The position numbers and the translations under genes are program-made. Shown in pieces: positions 1-9,165 of a stretch of 64,000 nt of DNA. The stretch spans positions 72,960-136,959 of the forward strand of contig KE159798.1 in the NCBI GenBank assembly GCA_000403475.2, written 5' to 3'. The notes under the pieces were generated by a model. That model had not been told where the DNA came from. It saw nothing but the letters and a program-made list of their open reading frames with translations, and did no database searches. The stretch comes from Lachnospiraceae bacterium MD308 (GTDB lineage: Bacteria; Bacillota; Clostridia; Lachnospirales; Lachnospiraceae). Within the stretch, counting starts at the first letter, position 1. The number at the start of each line of letters is the position of its first letter.

Positions 1-377
1 AGGCTTTGATCGCACCGACAAGAATCTATGTGAAAGCGCTTAAGAGCATTAAAAATGCCGGCGTCAGGGTGAAGGGATGCAGCCACATCACAGGCGGCGG
101 TTTCTATGAAAATGTGCCCAGGATGCTGCCGGAGGGCGTTCGCGCGGTGATTGAGAAAGGCAGCTATGAGGTTCCGGCAATCTTTAAGCTGTTAGCGTCG
201 AAGGGCGATATCGCGGAGGAGATGATGTATAATACCTTCAATATGGGACTTGGCATGGTGATTGCCGTTGACCCGGAGGATAAGGAAAAGGCTGTGGCGG
301 CAATCGAGGCGGCCGGGGAGACAGCTTATGTGGTCGGGCGCATCGAAGAGGGTGAAAAAGGAGTTACATTATGTTAA
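1..377 (+). CDS. purM: Phosphoribosylformylglycinamidine cyclo-ligase, C-terminal part (cut by window edge)
   Basis: This is the last ~125 residues of PurM (AIR synthetase), which closes the imidazole ring of the purine precursor using ATP. The gene begins before the window. The PTRIYVK stretch, the CSHITGGGFYENVPR segment and the NTFNMGLGM segment are conserved in the C-terminal PurM/AIRS domain. The reading frame is open from the first bases. Its stop codon overlaps the purN start by 7 bases, which suggests translational coupling in a purMND operon. Confidence 0.95.
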   Translation, partial: ALIAPTRIYVKALKSIKNAGVRVKGCSHITGGGFYENVPRMLPEGVRAVIEKGSYEVPAIFKLLASKGDIAEEMMYNTFNMGLGMVIAVDPEDKEKAVAAIEAAGETAYVVGRIEEGEKGVTLC

Positions 378-994
378 ATATAGTTGTGCTGGTGTCTGGC
401 GGCGGAACGAACCTTCAGGCAATCATTGATGCGGTATCGGCAGGCGAGATTACCAACACAAAGATTTCCGGGGTCATCAGTAACAATAAGAATGCATACG
501 CGTTGGAGCGGGCAAAAAATCACGGGATTGAGAATCTTTGCATATCCCCGAAAGATTTCCCGTCCAGAGCGGAGTTTAACAAGAACTTTTTGGAGGCGGT
601 GGACAGGCTTGAGCCGGATCTGCTTGTGCTTGCCGGATTCCTTGTGGTGATTCCGCCGGAGATGACCGAGAAGTACAGAAACCGCATAATCAATATACAT
701 CCGTCCTTGATTCCGTCTTTCTGCGGGACGGGATATTATGGACTTAAGGTTCATGAGGCGGCGCTTTCACGGGGGGTTAAGGTAGTGGGCGCAACCGTTC
801 ATTTTGTGGATGAAGGGACGGATACGGGGCCGATTATCCTGCAAAAGTCCGTGGAAGTGGAGCAGGGTGATACCCCGGAGGTTCTGCAGAGACGTGTTAT
901 GGAGCAGGCTGAGTGGAAGATTCTGCCAAGGGCGATCGATCTTATCGCTAACGGGAGAGTTAAGGTAGAAGACGGCAAAGCTGTCATCCTTTAG
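371..994 (+). CDS. purN: Phosphoribosylglycinamide formyltransferase (GART)
   Basis: A 207-residue, 10-formyl-THF-dependent enzyme that formylates GAR in de novo purine synthesis; the length is normal for the family. Visible motifs are the N-terminal VLVSGGGTNLQA phosphate-binding loop, the NIHPSLIPSF segment carrying the catalytic Asn and His, and the HFVDEGTDTGPII segment carrying the catalytic Asp. The SFCGTGYYG loop, in place of the AFPG form found in enterics, is a form I associate with Clostridia. The ATG lies inside the purM stop region. purD follows after 67 bases. Confidence 0.96.
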   Translation: MLNIVVLVSGGGTNLQAIIDAVSAGEITNTKISGVISNNKNAYALERAKNHGIENLCISPKDFPSRAEFNKNFLEAVDRLEPDLLVLAGFLVVIPPEMTEKYRNRIINIHPSLIPSFCGTGYYGLKVHEAALSRGVKVVGATVHFVDEGTDTGPIILQKSVEVEQGDTPEVLQRRVMEQAEWKILPRAIDLIANGRVKVEDGKAVIL

Positions 995-1061
995 AGGAAA
1001 GGGATTTGCCAGTAACAGTTGTGATAATGGTTGAGGACGATAATTTAGGAGGAAACGAAGA

Positions 1062-2333
1062 ATGAATGTTTTGATTGTCGGAAGCGGCGGGAGAGAGCAT
1101 GCCATTGCGTATTGCGTGGCAAAAAGCGACAAGGCGGATAAGATTTACTGTACGCCGGGCAATGCCGGGATTGCGGAGTATGCAGAGTGCGCGCCGATTG
1201 GCGCCATGGAATTTGAAAAAATCGTGGCGTTTGCGAAGGAAAAGGCGGTTGACCTTGTGATCGTAGGGATGGATGACCCGCTGGTGGGCGGCCTTGTGGA
1301 CGAGCTGGAGGCAGCAGGCATCCGCACTTTCGGGCCGAGGAAGAATGCGGCAATCTTAGAAGGTTCCAAGGCATTTTCCAAAGATCTGATGAAAAAATAT
1401 AATATCCCCACGGCTGCTTATGAGAACTTTACCGATGCGGACAAGGCGCTTGCCTATCTTGAGACTGCGAAGTTTCCGATCGTTCTCAAGGCAGACGGGC
1501 TGGCGCTCGGAAAGGGCGTGCTGATCTGCAATACCCTCGAGGAAGCGAAAGAGGGCGTTAAGACGATTATGTTAGATAAGAAGTTCGGCTCCGCGGGAAA
1601 TGAGATGGTTATCGAGGAGTTTATGACAGGACGCGAGGTGTCTGTGCTTTCCTTTGTAGACGGCGATACGATTAAAACTATGACCTCGGCCCAGGACCAC
1701 AAGCGGGCAGGGGACGGAGATACAGGGCTTAACACCGGAGGAATGGGAACATTTTCCCCAAGCCCGTTCTACACGAAAGAAGTGGAAGAGTTCTGTGACA
1801 AATATATCTATCAGGCTACCGTGGACGCTATGAAGGCGGAGGGCAGGCCGTTCAAGGGAGTCATATTTTTTGGGCTTATGCTCACGGAAGAAGGGCCGAA
1901 GGTGCTTGAGTACAACGCAAGGTTCGGCGACCCGGAGGCCCAGGTAGTCCTTCCGAGGATGAAAAATGACATTATCGAGGTCGTAGAGGCATGTATTGAC
2001 GGCACGTTAGACAAGGTAGACCTGCAGTTTGAGGATAATGCAGCAGTGTGCGTTGTCCTTGCAAGCGAAGGATATCCGGTGAGTTACGAGAAAGGCCTTC
2101 CAATCTCGGGACTTGAGGAGTTTAAAAAGCACGAAGGGTATTACTGCTTCCATGCCGGAACGAAGTTTGCCGGTGGGAAGCTTGTGACAAACGGCGGCCG
2201 GGTGCTCGGCATCACGGCGAAGGGCAAAGACTTAAAAGAGGCGAGAGCCAATGCATATGCGGCAACTGAGTGGGTGCAGTTCGATAATAAGTATATGCGG
2301 CATGATATCGGGAAGGCGATTGATGAGGCGTAA
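1062..2333 (+). CDS. purD: Phosphoribosylamine-glycine ligase (GAR synthetase)
   Basis: A 423-residue ATP-grasp enzyme joining glycine to phosphoribosylamine. The N-terminal domain begins with MNVLIVGSGGREHAIA. The ATP-grasp core shows FPIVLKADGLALGKGV, the GREVSVLSFVDG segment and the metal-binding EYNARFGDPEAQ motif. The C-terminal domain ends near GITAKGKDLKEA. A good ribosome site (AGGAGGAAACGAAG) lies just before the ATG. It is the last gene of the purine operon in this window, and a strong hairpin follows it. Confidence 0.97.
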   Translation: MNVLIVGSGGREHAIAYCVAKSDKADKIYCTPGNAGIAEYAECAPIGAMEFEKIVAFAKEKAVDLVIVGMDDPLVGGLVDELEAAGIRTFGPRKNAAILEGSKAFSKDLMKKYNIPTAAYENFTDADKALAYLETAKFPIVLKADGLALGKGVLICNTLEEAKEGVKTIMLDKKFGSAGNEMVIEEFMTGREVSVLSFVDGDTIKTMTSAQDHKRAGDGDTGLNTGGMGTFSPSPFYTKEVEEFCDKYIYQATVDAMKAEGRPFKGVIFFGLMLTEEGPKVLEYNARFGDPEAQVVLPRMKNDIIEVVEACIDGTLDKVDLQFEDNAAVCVVLASEGYPVSYEKGLPISGLEEFKKHEGYYCFHAGTKFAGGKLVTNGGRVLGITAKGKDLKEARANAYAATEWVQFDNKYMRHDIGKAIDEA

Positions 2334-2370
2334 AAGTGTTAAGGGGCTTGGATATTAAGTAGTAACAGAG

Positions 2371-2418
2371 CAGGGGCTGTTGAAAAGGTAGATGAATCTA
2401 CCGGAACAACAGCCCCTG
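2371..2418. terminator. Long hairpin between convergent purD and yczE-like gene
   Basis: CAGGGGCTGTTG (2371-2382) pairs perfectly with CAACAGCCCCTG (2407-2418). A second inner stem, GGTAGA (2387-2392) with TCTACC (2397-2402), sits on the same axis. The position between convergent genes fits a shared terminator. No run of T follows on either strand, so it is not a textbook intrinsic terminator. Confidence 0.55.
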
Positions 2419-2439
2419 TTAAAAATTATAACGGTATTG

Positions 2440-3084
2440 TTATATCATCTTTTCCGTCACATGGGTCTTAAAAAACTGTATTAACGGCCCGTTAAACAAT
2501 GCATTGCAGACTGTTCCGATTCCGATAATCAATCCCAGCTTCCCTCCGGACATCAGGCAGAATACTACACCGACAATTACCACGGTCACATCGCTTATGA
2601 CCCGCGCTTTGTCATATTTCAGCCGGTTCTGTGTCAATTCTTCGATAATGATTCCTACAGCGTCATAGGGCGCCACACCCATGTCTGCTACTATGTAGAG
2701 AGCTACGCCCATGCCCGCAAAAAACATGCCGATAAAAAGGGCAACGATGCGCAAGGGTAAGGTCATCTCAACTTTCAGTATATCCTGGAACATCCAGCAG
2801 ATAAAATCGGCCAGATATCCGACACATACCATGTTGACAATTGTCCCAAGTCCGATGCAGCGGCGCACAGTGAAGAAGATGACAATCAGGATGCCGGTGT
2901 TCATCATAAGCTGCCATGTTCCAAAGGACATGTGGAGGAATCCGCTGATTCCAAGGTTCATGCAGGTAAAGGCATCTACACCGAACGCGCTTAAACGAAA
3001 GCTCCCCACGCAGACTCCGATAAAGAGGATGCCAGTAAGCATCATGATGAAGCGTTTTGCAAAATTATTTTTCTGTGAATCCAT
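2440..3084 (-). CDS. YczE/YyaS/YitT-family integral membrane protein
   Basis: A 214-residue, very hydrophobic protein with about five to six predicted membrane segments (near residues 12-32, 42-70, 80-98, 112-135 and 165-195). Features typical of this family of unknown function are the GVDAFTCMNLGIS loop after the first segment and the MGVAPYDAVGIIIEEL motif in the second half, which looks like an internal repeat of the first. I chose the inner ATG at 3084 because AGGAGAAT lies just upstream; a longer reading starts 15 codons earlier. It reads in the same direction as the alpha-galactosidase gene, 80 bases downstream of it. The substrate is unknown. Confidence 0.8.
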   Translation of the reverse strand: MDSQKNNFAKRFIMMLTGILFIGVCVGSFRLSAFGVDAFTCMNLGISGFLHMSFGTWQLMMNTGILIVIFFTVRRCIGLGTIVNMVCVGYLADFICWMFQDILKVEMTLPLRIVALFIGMFFAGMGVALYIVADMGVAPYDAVGIIIEELTQNRLKYDKARVISDVTVVIVGVVFCLMSGGKLGLIIGIGTVCNALFNGPLIQFFKTHVTEKMI

Positions 3085-3164
3085 AATTATATTCTCCTGT
3101 CGGCGGGTCTTTGCGGTATCAATATGCACCGGCAGAGACCCTCTTAAATCGTATTATTCTTATC

Positions 3165-5393
3165 TTAATTATCTGCTTTGAGAACAAACAGCTTGGAATC
3201 AAAATCGCAGGTGGGGATATTCCCCATAGCCATCTCCCCAACGCTCGAGTCGGTAGTGACCAGTCCGATGTTCATCAGTTCGTCGCCGTAATGCCCCTTG
3301 CCGTCCGCAGAATTGCGGTAACATAAGTCGGGAGCAAGGCCTTTAAGGGCTACCCTTGTAAATGGCATGTTTGCGCCGTTTAATACTTTGTATATACCTA
3401 CGATAGCTTCCTTCTTATCCTCGCTTACAACCATCCATGCTGTAGCGCCGTCGCCTTCAAAAGGACTGTTTAAGCGATAGAATGTGCCGAACTGGAATAA
3501 TTCACGGTACTGCTTCATGAATTTAATCTGCTCTTTGACCTCTTCCTGTTCTTCCTCTGTCAGTTTATTTAAGTCCAGTTCATAGCCGAAAGTTCCGAAA
3601 TAAGCTACATTCGCCCGCGTGTGCAGAGGAGTATTGCGGAATACCTGATGGTTCGGAGTTACGGATACATGGCTTCCCATGCAGCTTAACGGGTAGCAGT
3701 AGGAGGTGCCATACTGGATCTTTAACCGTTCTATGGCATCGGAGTCGTCACTTGTCCAGCCCTGCGGCGCGTAGTAGAGAAGTCCCGGATCAAAACGTGC
3801 ACCGCCGCTTGCGCAGGACTCGAAAAGTACATGCGGGAATTGGGAAGTCAGACGTTCATAGAGGTCGTATACGCCCAGGATATACCGGTGGAAGACTTCG
3901 CCCTGGCGGTCGGCCGGGAGGGCATGGCTGTAGCACTCCGTGATGCTGCGGTTCATGTCCCATTTCACATAGGAGACCTTTGCCGTACTTAAGATTTTCG
4001 CCATCATCTCATAGATGCAGTCCACAACATCCTTTCTGGAGAAATCAAGAACATACTGGAAACGTCCATGGGAAGCGCCTCTCTGCGGTGTCTTTAAGAT
4101 CCAGTCCGGGTGGTTGCGGTAAAGGTCGGAATCCTTGTTTACCATCTCAGGCTCAAACCAGAGGCCGAATTTCATACCGATATCTTCGATTCTCCGGGCA
4201 AGACCGGTGATGCCTTCGGGGAGAAGGTCGGGATTCGCAATCCAATCGCCAAGACCGGCTTTTTCGTGGCGGCGTCCGCCAAACCAACCGTCGTCTAAGA
4301 CGAAAAGCTCTACGCCGCATGCTTTCGCCTTGGAGGCGATTTCTACCAGGCGGTCCTCTGTGAAATCAAAATAGGTAGCCTCCCAGTTGTTGATCAGAAT
4401 CGGGCGCGCCTTATCCTTCCAGTAGCCTCTTGCGAGCCGTGTCTGGTATAGTTTGTGGAAGGTCTGGCTCATGTGGTTCAATCCGCTGTCGGTATATACC
4501 ATAACCGCCTCCGGCGTCTGGAAAGACTGGCCCGGCTCTAATTTCCAGTCGAACCAGTGCGGGTGGATGCCGAGGAGAAGACGGGTCTCATTGTGGGTGC
4601 TCACTTCCGCCTGGGCAAGAAAATTCCCGCTGTATACAAGGCTGAAGCCTATGGCTTCTCCGTGGAATTCTGTAGCGTCAGGACGCTTTAGGATTACGAA
4701 AGGATTGTGGTTGTGGGAGGAATGTCCGCGCACGCTCCCTACAGACTGAATGCCTTGCTCCAGTGTCCTCGTCTTCATATGCCGCTCTCTTCCCCATGCT
4801 CCGGAGAAATGGACGAACTCATAATTGCAGTCCGGCAGATCAAGACACAGGCTCATAGCTCTTGTGAGGTGAAGAGCCTGTGTGCTTTCGTTTACAAAGG
4901 CTGCGCTTCTTGCGATAATCCCGCCCTGAGCGAAGATGGTATAAAAGAGCTTTAAGGTAAGCCCGTTCACCGGATCTTTCAAGAGCAGCGTCAGCGTCTC
5001 GGCTTCGTTATCATTCTCTGTGTAGGTCGCAGGAAGTCCGGGGAGAGCCGGTTTGCCGCTTTCAATCGTAAAGTCCTGATACTGAAAGTCCGAGATACGG
5101 CTTCCGTCCGGATTCAGGACTTCTGCCGCCGGATCTCTGTAGTCAGTGGAGCCGAACACACCGTACTCCTGGTTGATATGTTCGAGTGTATGCTTATAGT
5201 CATTGTCGTTGAGATAAGAAGTCATCGGGCGGAAAGCAAATTCAAGAAGATGTGAAAAATCCTCCGAGTGGTGGATTCGTTTTCCAAAATAAAGCTGCGC
5301 CATCTGTCCGGTCTCAAGCACAGTCATGATATAGCTGACCGAATCATTGCACAGATGAAAGGTGCGTGTCTTGTCGTTAAATAAAATACTCAT
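3165..5393 (-). CDS. GH36 alpha-galactosidase
   Basis: A 742-residue cytoplasmic-type enzyme (no signal peptide) that removes alpha-1,6-linked galactose from melibiose, raffinose and stachyose. It has the full GH36 layout: N-terminal beta-sandwich (1-330), TIM barrel (330-650) and C-terminal beta domain. Motifs are WEATYFDF (337-344), LDDGWFGGR (366-374) and YVKWDMNR with the likely nucleophile D479. WTSDDSDAIER carries the likely acid/base D549; the 70-residue spacing matches the characterised GH36 pair. The CASGGARFDPG loop is also present. GAATTCGGAGGAATT precedes the ATG. The AraC and RpiR genes upstream on the same strand probably control it. Confidence 0.95.
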   Translation of the reverse strand: MSILFNDKTRTFHLCNDSVSYIMTVLETGQMAQLYFGKRIHHSEDFSHLLEFAFRPMTSYLNDNDYKHTLEHINQEYGVFGSTDYRDPAAEVLNPDGSRISDFQYQDFTIESGKPALPGLPATYTENDNEAETLTLLLKDPVNGLTLKLFYTIFAQGGIIARSAAFVNESTQALHLTRAMSLCLDLPDCNYEFVHFSGAWGRERHMKTRTLEQGIQSVGSVRGHSSHNHNPFVILKRPDATEFHGEAIGFSLVYSGNFLAQAEVSTHNETRLLLGIHPHWFDWKLEPGQSFQTPEAVMVYTDSGLNHMSQTFHKLYQTRLARGYWKDKARPILINNWEATYFDFTEDRLVEIASKAKACGVELFVLDDGWFGGRRHEKAGLGDWIANPDLLPEGITGLARRIEDIGMKFGLWFEPEMVNKDSDLYRNHPDWILKTPQRGASHGRFQYVLDFSRKDVVDCIYEMMAKILSTAKVSYVKWDMNRSITECYSHALPADRQGEVFHRYILGVYDLYERLTSQFPHVLFESCASGGARFDPGLLYYAPQGWTSDDSDAIERLKIQYGTSYCYPLSCMGSHVSVTPNHQVFRNTPLHTRANVAYFGTFGYELDLNKLTEEEQEEVKEQIKFMKQYRELFQFGTFYRLNSPFEGDGATAWMVVSEDKKEAIVGIYKVLNGANMPFTRVALKGLAPDLCYRNSADGKGHYGDELMNIGLVTTDSSVGEMAMGNIPTCDFDSKLFVLKADN

Positions 5394-5510
5394 TATGAAT
5401 TCCTCCGAATTAAAAATTGTTGATTTAGAGTATAGAAAAAAATACCGGGAATTAACAGAAACATATGTTGAAGAAACCAGTCAAAATGTTAAAAGACTGT
5501 AAGCAAAAGC

Positions 5511-6386
5511 CTACAGCCCTTTCAGTGTGTCGATACTGCTTTGTAATTTTGCTTTGTGTGTCTGTAATACGTCTTTGCGGTAGCGGGAAGGTGTCAGCCC
5601 TTTTTTTGATTTGAATACTTTGGAAAAGATTAAGGGGTCGGTGTAGCCGCAGGAGAGGGCAATGCTTTCTATAGAAAGATTTGTCACTGTAAGAAGCTCT
5701 GTTGCCCGGGAAATTCGATAATTTGCAAGATAGTCCTGCGGGGATACGCCCAGGTTTGTCTTAAAGAGTGTATACAGATAGCTCCGGTTAATACAGACGT
5801 AATTCGCGATGTCTGTCACATGTATGGGAAAGGAATAGTTATTCTGGATAAATTCCACAGCCTGAAGAATGTATGGATTTTCCCCATTCTGTAAAAGAGG
5901 AGTATTGACATGGATATCCCTTGTAAGAACGGAAAAAAATTCATATAAAAGCCCTTGGAGAAGAAAACGGTGTGTAGTTGTGGAAATGTTGTTTTTTAAC
6001 ATATTAAGGACAATCTGCTTCAATTCATCCTTATAAGCACATTCAAAAACGGGCTGCTGATGATTGAGACCTGTATCAGCCAGATAGTTGCCGGCATTAT
6101 TACCGTCGAACCCAATCCAGATATATGTCCAGGGTTCTTCTCTGTCTGCCTGGTAAAAGGTCTGAACCTGCGGTTCAATTAAGAAGCCGAAGCCTTCTTT
6201 CAGGTGGTATTCTTTTTTACCTATACGGTACGTTCCTTTTCCTTCCAATATATAGTGGATAAGGTAATTCGGGCGGACAGAAGGGCCGAAGCTATGGGCA
6301 GGCTGACATTTTGCGTAGCCGCAATAGCAGAGGTACATATCTGTAAATTTTCTGTCTGACAATTGCAATACATAAGAATCTTCCAT
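5511..6386 (-). CDS. AraC-family transcriptional regulator next to alpha-galactosidase
   Basis: A 291-residue regulator with an N-terminal cupin-like sugar-sensing domain (residues ~20-140, containing NYLIHYILEGKGTY and EGFGFLIEPQ) and a C-terminal double helix-turn-helix (about 185-280). The latter has the signature SIESIALSCGYTDPLIFSKVFKSK (quoted in part; near residues 236-260) and the closing TPSRYRK. The arrangement matches AgaR/MsmR-type activators of alpha-galactoside genes. The coding strand and position, 117 bases before the GH36 gene, support activation of that gene. Only 20 bases separate it from the RpiR gene upstream. Confidence 0.88.
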   Translation of the reverse strand: MEDSYVLQLSDRKFTDMYLCYCGYAKCQPAHSFGPSVRPNYLIHYILEGKGTYRIGKKEYHLKEGFGFLIEPQVQTFYQADREEPWTYIWIGFDGNNAGNYLADTGLNHQQPVFECAYKDELKQIVLNMLKNNISTTTHRFLLQGLLYEFFSVLTRDIHVNTPLLQNGENPYILQAVEFIQNNYSFPIHVTDIANYVCINRSYLYTLFKTNLGVSPQDYLANYRISRATELLTVTNLSIESIALSCGYTDPLIFSKVFKSKKGLTPSRYRKDVLQTHKAKLQSSIDTLKGL

Positions 6387-6406
6387 AAATTATCCTCGCT
6401 GTTTGA

Positions 6407-7264
6407 TTAATAGTTGCCAAGCTTCCCGAGATATTTGTCGATTCGTTTTAATCGTTTTTCGATTCCTTTTACTTTGTGGCTGATTGTTTCAAGCAGGGCC
6501 TCCGCAATAAACTGGGGGCCAATCAGCGAGTTGAAGAAAGAATTGCTGTCGACAGAAACAGTAAAAAGAATAGTTGAGTATGGGGCAAGGAGGGCGCTGG
6601 GCTTGTCAGTAATAACGATGATTTTAGCTCCTGCATCATACGCCATCTGTGCAGTGACCTCATCGACGGAAGAATAGCGCGGGAAGCTGAACAGGATCAG
6701 ACAGTCCTCTCTGGCAATGTTGCACATATGGTCAATGGGGCTTAAAGCGGCAGTATTGGTCATTACTACGTGGGGAACCATCTGCTTTAAATAGAGAAGA
6801 AAATAATTGCAGAGGCATGTATCCCCGCGGGAGGCGGCAATATATTTACGTTTGCTGGTTATAATAACGTCCGCAGCTTCTTCGAATAACTCTGTTGCAT
6901 TATTAACAAAGACTGACTCCAGATTTTTTGCTGTGATTTTAAAGTGCCGGTCGATATAGTCTGTATTGTTGTTTAGCTTTGTCTGCTGAGCGATTCTTTG
7001 AGAAGGAACTGTAATTGTGCTGGAGATACTTAAAACCTTATCCTGATAATTTTTTCTCAGAGATTTCTGGAAGTCCATAAATCCACTGTATCCGAGGGAA
7101 CGGCTGAATCGGATGACTGAGGATTCGCTGACTCCTAATGTTTCGGCAATTTCTGTAGACGTCATAAAACATGCATCTGAGGAATTGTCTAAGATGTATG
7201 TGGCAATCATCCTTTGCGTCTTTGTTAGTTTGGCGTTGTTAATAACTTCTCTTAATTCTTTCAT
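6407..7264 (-). CDS. RpiR-family (HTH + SIS) transcriptional regulator
   Basis: A 285-residue regulator. Residues 1-77 form the RpiR helix-turn-helix (TSTEIAETLGVSESSVIRFS, then LGYSGFMDFQKSL). Residues ~120-250 form a SIS sugar-phosphate-binding domain (KRKYIAASRGDTCLC, then LFSFPRYSSVDEV). It is divergent from ald with 284 bases between them and is followed by the AraC regulator. It could therefore act on the alpha-galactoside genes, on ald, or on both. The ATG follows a GGAGGTGCCTGT site. Confidence 0.88.
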   Translation of the reverse strand: MKELREVINNAKLTKTQRMIATYILDNSSDACFMTSTEIAETLGVSESSVIRFSRSLGYSGFMDFQKSLRKNYQDKVLSISSTITVPSQRIAQQTKLNNNTDYIDRHFKITAKNLESVFVNNATELFEEAADVIITSKRKYIAASRGDTCLCNYFLLYLKQMVPHVVMTNTAALSPIDHMCNIAREDCLILFSFPRYSSVDEVTAQMAYDAGAKIIVITDKPSALLAPYSTILFTVSVDSNSFFNSLIGPQFIAEALLETISHKVKGIEKRLKRIDKYLGKLGNY

Positions 7265-7386
7265 ACAGGCACCTCCGTATCCACTATTTATTTAACCATG
7301 AATCTCATAAATATGCAAGATAAATTGTAAATACAATTGAAAGAAAAATGTAATAATTTAAAGTTTTGTGAAAAAAATAACTTTTA

Positions 7387-7415
7387 TTGAATAATACAGA
7401 CAGGTGTGTTATTAT
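7387..7415 (+). promoter_or_regulatory. Predicted sigma-A promoter of ald
   Basis: The -35 box TTGAAT (7387-7392) and -10 box TATTAT (7410-7415) are separated by 17 bases in the AT-rich rpiR-ald gap. The start of ald lies ~130 bases downstream, which gives a long leader. Confidence 0.55.
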
Positions 7416-7432
7416 AAGTTTTAGAAACAAAT

Positions 7433-7476
7433 GAATAATATTGTTCAGAAATTAATAAAGCTGAAAAATATTATTC
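7433..7476. repeat. Perfect inverted repeat in the ald leader, possible operator
   Basis: GAATAATATT (7433-7442) and AATATTATTC (7467-7476) are exact reverse complements separated by 24 bases. They start 17 bases after the predicted -10 box of ald. They may be a paired operator (RpiR regulators bind such repeats) or a weak RNA hairpin. Function is inferred from position only. Confidence 0.45.
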
Positions 7477-7548
7477 ACCAAAAAAGAACAAAGCCGGAAA
7501 ACAGGCTGTAAGTGCAATTTCACAACATTATTTAGGAGGTAGATTCCA

Positions 7549-8670
7549 GTGAAAGTAGGATGCGTAAAAGAGATTAAGAATAATGAATTCCGTGTAGGTA
7601 TGACGCCAGACAATGTAAAGAGCTATGTGAATGCAGGACATGAAGTATACATCGAAAAGAGTGCGGGCGCAGGCTCCGGATTCATGGATGATGAATATGA
7701 AGCAGCAGGCGCAAAGATGATTGGCACTGCAAAGGAAGTATGGGATACTGTTGAGATGATGATCAAGGTTAAAGAGCCGTTGCCGGAAGAGTATCCGTTA
7801 TTCCACGAAGGACTTATCCTCTATACATATCTTCACCTTGCTGCTGACAAGCCGCAGACAGATGCACTTCTTAACGCTAAGGTAAAGGGCGTTGCTTATG
7901 AGACATTGTTTGATCCAAGGAACGGCGGGCTGCCGCTTCTTGCTCCGATGAGTCAGATTGCAGGACGTCTTTCCATTCAGGAGGGTGCTAAGTACCTCGA
8001 GAAGACATTCGGCGGAGAGGGCGTTCTCCTTGCAGGCGTTCCGGGAACTCCGAAAGCTAATATCGTAATTCTCGGCGGCGGTAATGTTGGAACGAACGCA
8101 TGTAAGATCGCTGTAGGTATGGGCGCTAATGTAACAATTATGGATATCAGCATTCCGAGGCTGGCTTACCTTGACGACATCTTCGGTGCACGTATCCAGA
8201 CATTAGTTTCCACAGATGCTAATATAGAGAAAGCAGTTAAGGAAGCTGACCTTGTAATCGGTTCTGTGCTGATTCCGGGAAAAGCAGCTCCAAAGCTTTT
8301 CAAGAAGAAATATCTCAAAGAGATGAAACCGGGTGCTGTATTCGTTGACGTTGCAGTTGACCAGGGTGGATGTGGTGAGACGACAAGGGTTACTTACCAT
8401 GATGATCCGATCTTCGTAGTTGACGGTGTTGTTCACTACTGCGTAGGCAACATGCCGGGAGCAGTTCCGAGAACATCTACAATCGCACTTACTAACGCTA
8501 CATTAAGCTATGGACTTCAGATTGCTAATAAGGGTCTGGAGCAGGCTTGTAAAGATAATGACGTTATCTACTCCGCTATCAACACTTATGACGGAAAGCT
8601 CACATGCAAGAACGTTGCTGACAGCTTCGACTGCTATGAGTATGTAGATATCAAGTCTATCGCTAATTAA
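7549..8670 (+). CDS. ald: Alanine dehydrogenase
   Basis: A 373-residue NAD-dependent enzyme that interconverts alanine and pyruvate plus ammonia. It starts with GTG after the strong site AGGAGGT. Expected active-site residues are visible: R15 (KNNEFRVGMTP), K75 (MIKVKEP), H96 (YTYLHLAAD) and D271 (DVAVDQGG). The nucleotide-binding glycine motif GGGNVG is at 176-181. Length is normal. It is a single-gene unit with its own promoter and a strong terminator. The divergent RpiR regulator may control it. Confidence 0.97.
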   Translation: MKVGCVKEIKNNEFRVGMTPDNVKSYVNAGHEVYIEKSAGAGSGFMDDEYEAAGAKMIGTAKEVWDTVEMMIKVKEPLPEEYPLFHEGLILYTYLHLAADKPQTDALLNAKVKGVAYETLFDPRNGGLPLLAPMSQIAGRLSIQEGAKYLEKTFGGEGVLLAGVPGTPKANIVILGGGNVGTNACKIAVGMGANVTIMDISIPRLAYLDDIFGARIQTLVSTDANIEKAVKEADLVIGSVLIPGKAAPKLFKKKYLKEMKPGAVFVDVAVDQGGCGETTRVTYHDDPIFVVDGVVHYCVGNMPGAVPRTSTIALTNATLSYGLQIANKGLEQACKDNDVIYSAINTYDGKLTCKNVADSFDCYEYVDIKSIAN

Positions 8671-8703
8671 GACATTTTCCTAACTTAATTCCTTCAAAGT
8701 TGC

Positions 8704-8739
8704 AAAAGGAGCTTACAATTTCGGTTGTAAGCTCCTTTT
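8704..8739 (+). terminator. Intrinsic terminator of ald
   Basis: A perfect 15-base stem, AAAAGGAGCTTACAA (8704-8718) with TTGTAAGCTCCTTTT (8725-8739), a 6-base loop and a closing T-rich arm. It works for ald; the A-rich left arm could also stop leftward transcripts. Confidence 0.9.
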
Positions 8740-8783
8740 GATTGTGTTATAGTGTATCTAGCACAAAAGAAAAGGGTGATAGG

Positions 8784-9158
8784 ATGTACATAGAGATTGA
8801 TTTTAACAGTGATGAAGCAATTTATGTTCAGCTTCAGAATCAGATTATCATGGCGATTGCGATGGATCTGATTCGCGAAGGAGACCCCCTGCCGTCTGTA
8901 AGGCAGCTTGCGGATACAGTTGGGATTAATATGCATACAGTGAATAAAGCATATAATATCTTAAAGAGGGAAGGATTTATACAACTGGACAGAAGGAGAG
9001 GGGCGGTTATTGCCATAGACATTGATAAGGCGGAGGCGCTTCTTGAGATGAAGGAGCAGCTCAGGGTTATGCTTGCAAAGGGGTATTGCAAGCGTATTTC
9101 CAGGCAGGATGTACATTCACTGGTAGATGAAATATTTGACGAATATAGAAAGGAATAG
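8784..9158 (+). CDS. GntR-family regulator, short YtrA subfamily
   Basis: A 124-residue regulator with the N-terminal winged helix of GntR proteins (IYVQLQNQIIMAIA, DPLPSVRQLADTVGINMHTV, then AYNILKREGFI) and only a short helical tail. This is the YtrA layout, which usually represses a neighbouring operon and itself. The inner ATG at 8784 has an AAGGGTGATAGG site; the longer reading from 8742 has none. The stop is 7 bases before the clpC start, so the two genes are very likely cotranscribed. Confidence 0.9.
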   Translation: MYIEIDFNSDEAIYVQLQNQIIMAIAMDLIREGDPLPSVRQLADTVGINMHTVNKAYNILKREGFIQLDRRRGAVIAIDIDKAEALLEMKEQLRVMLAKGYCKRISRQDVHSLVDEIFDEYRKE

Positions 9159-9165
9159 AAGATTT

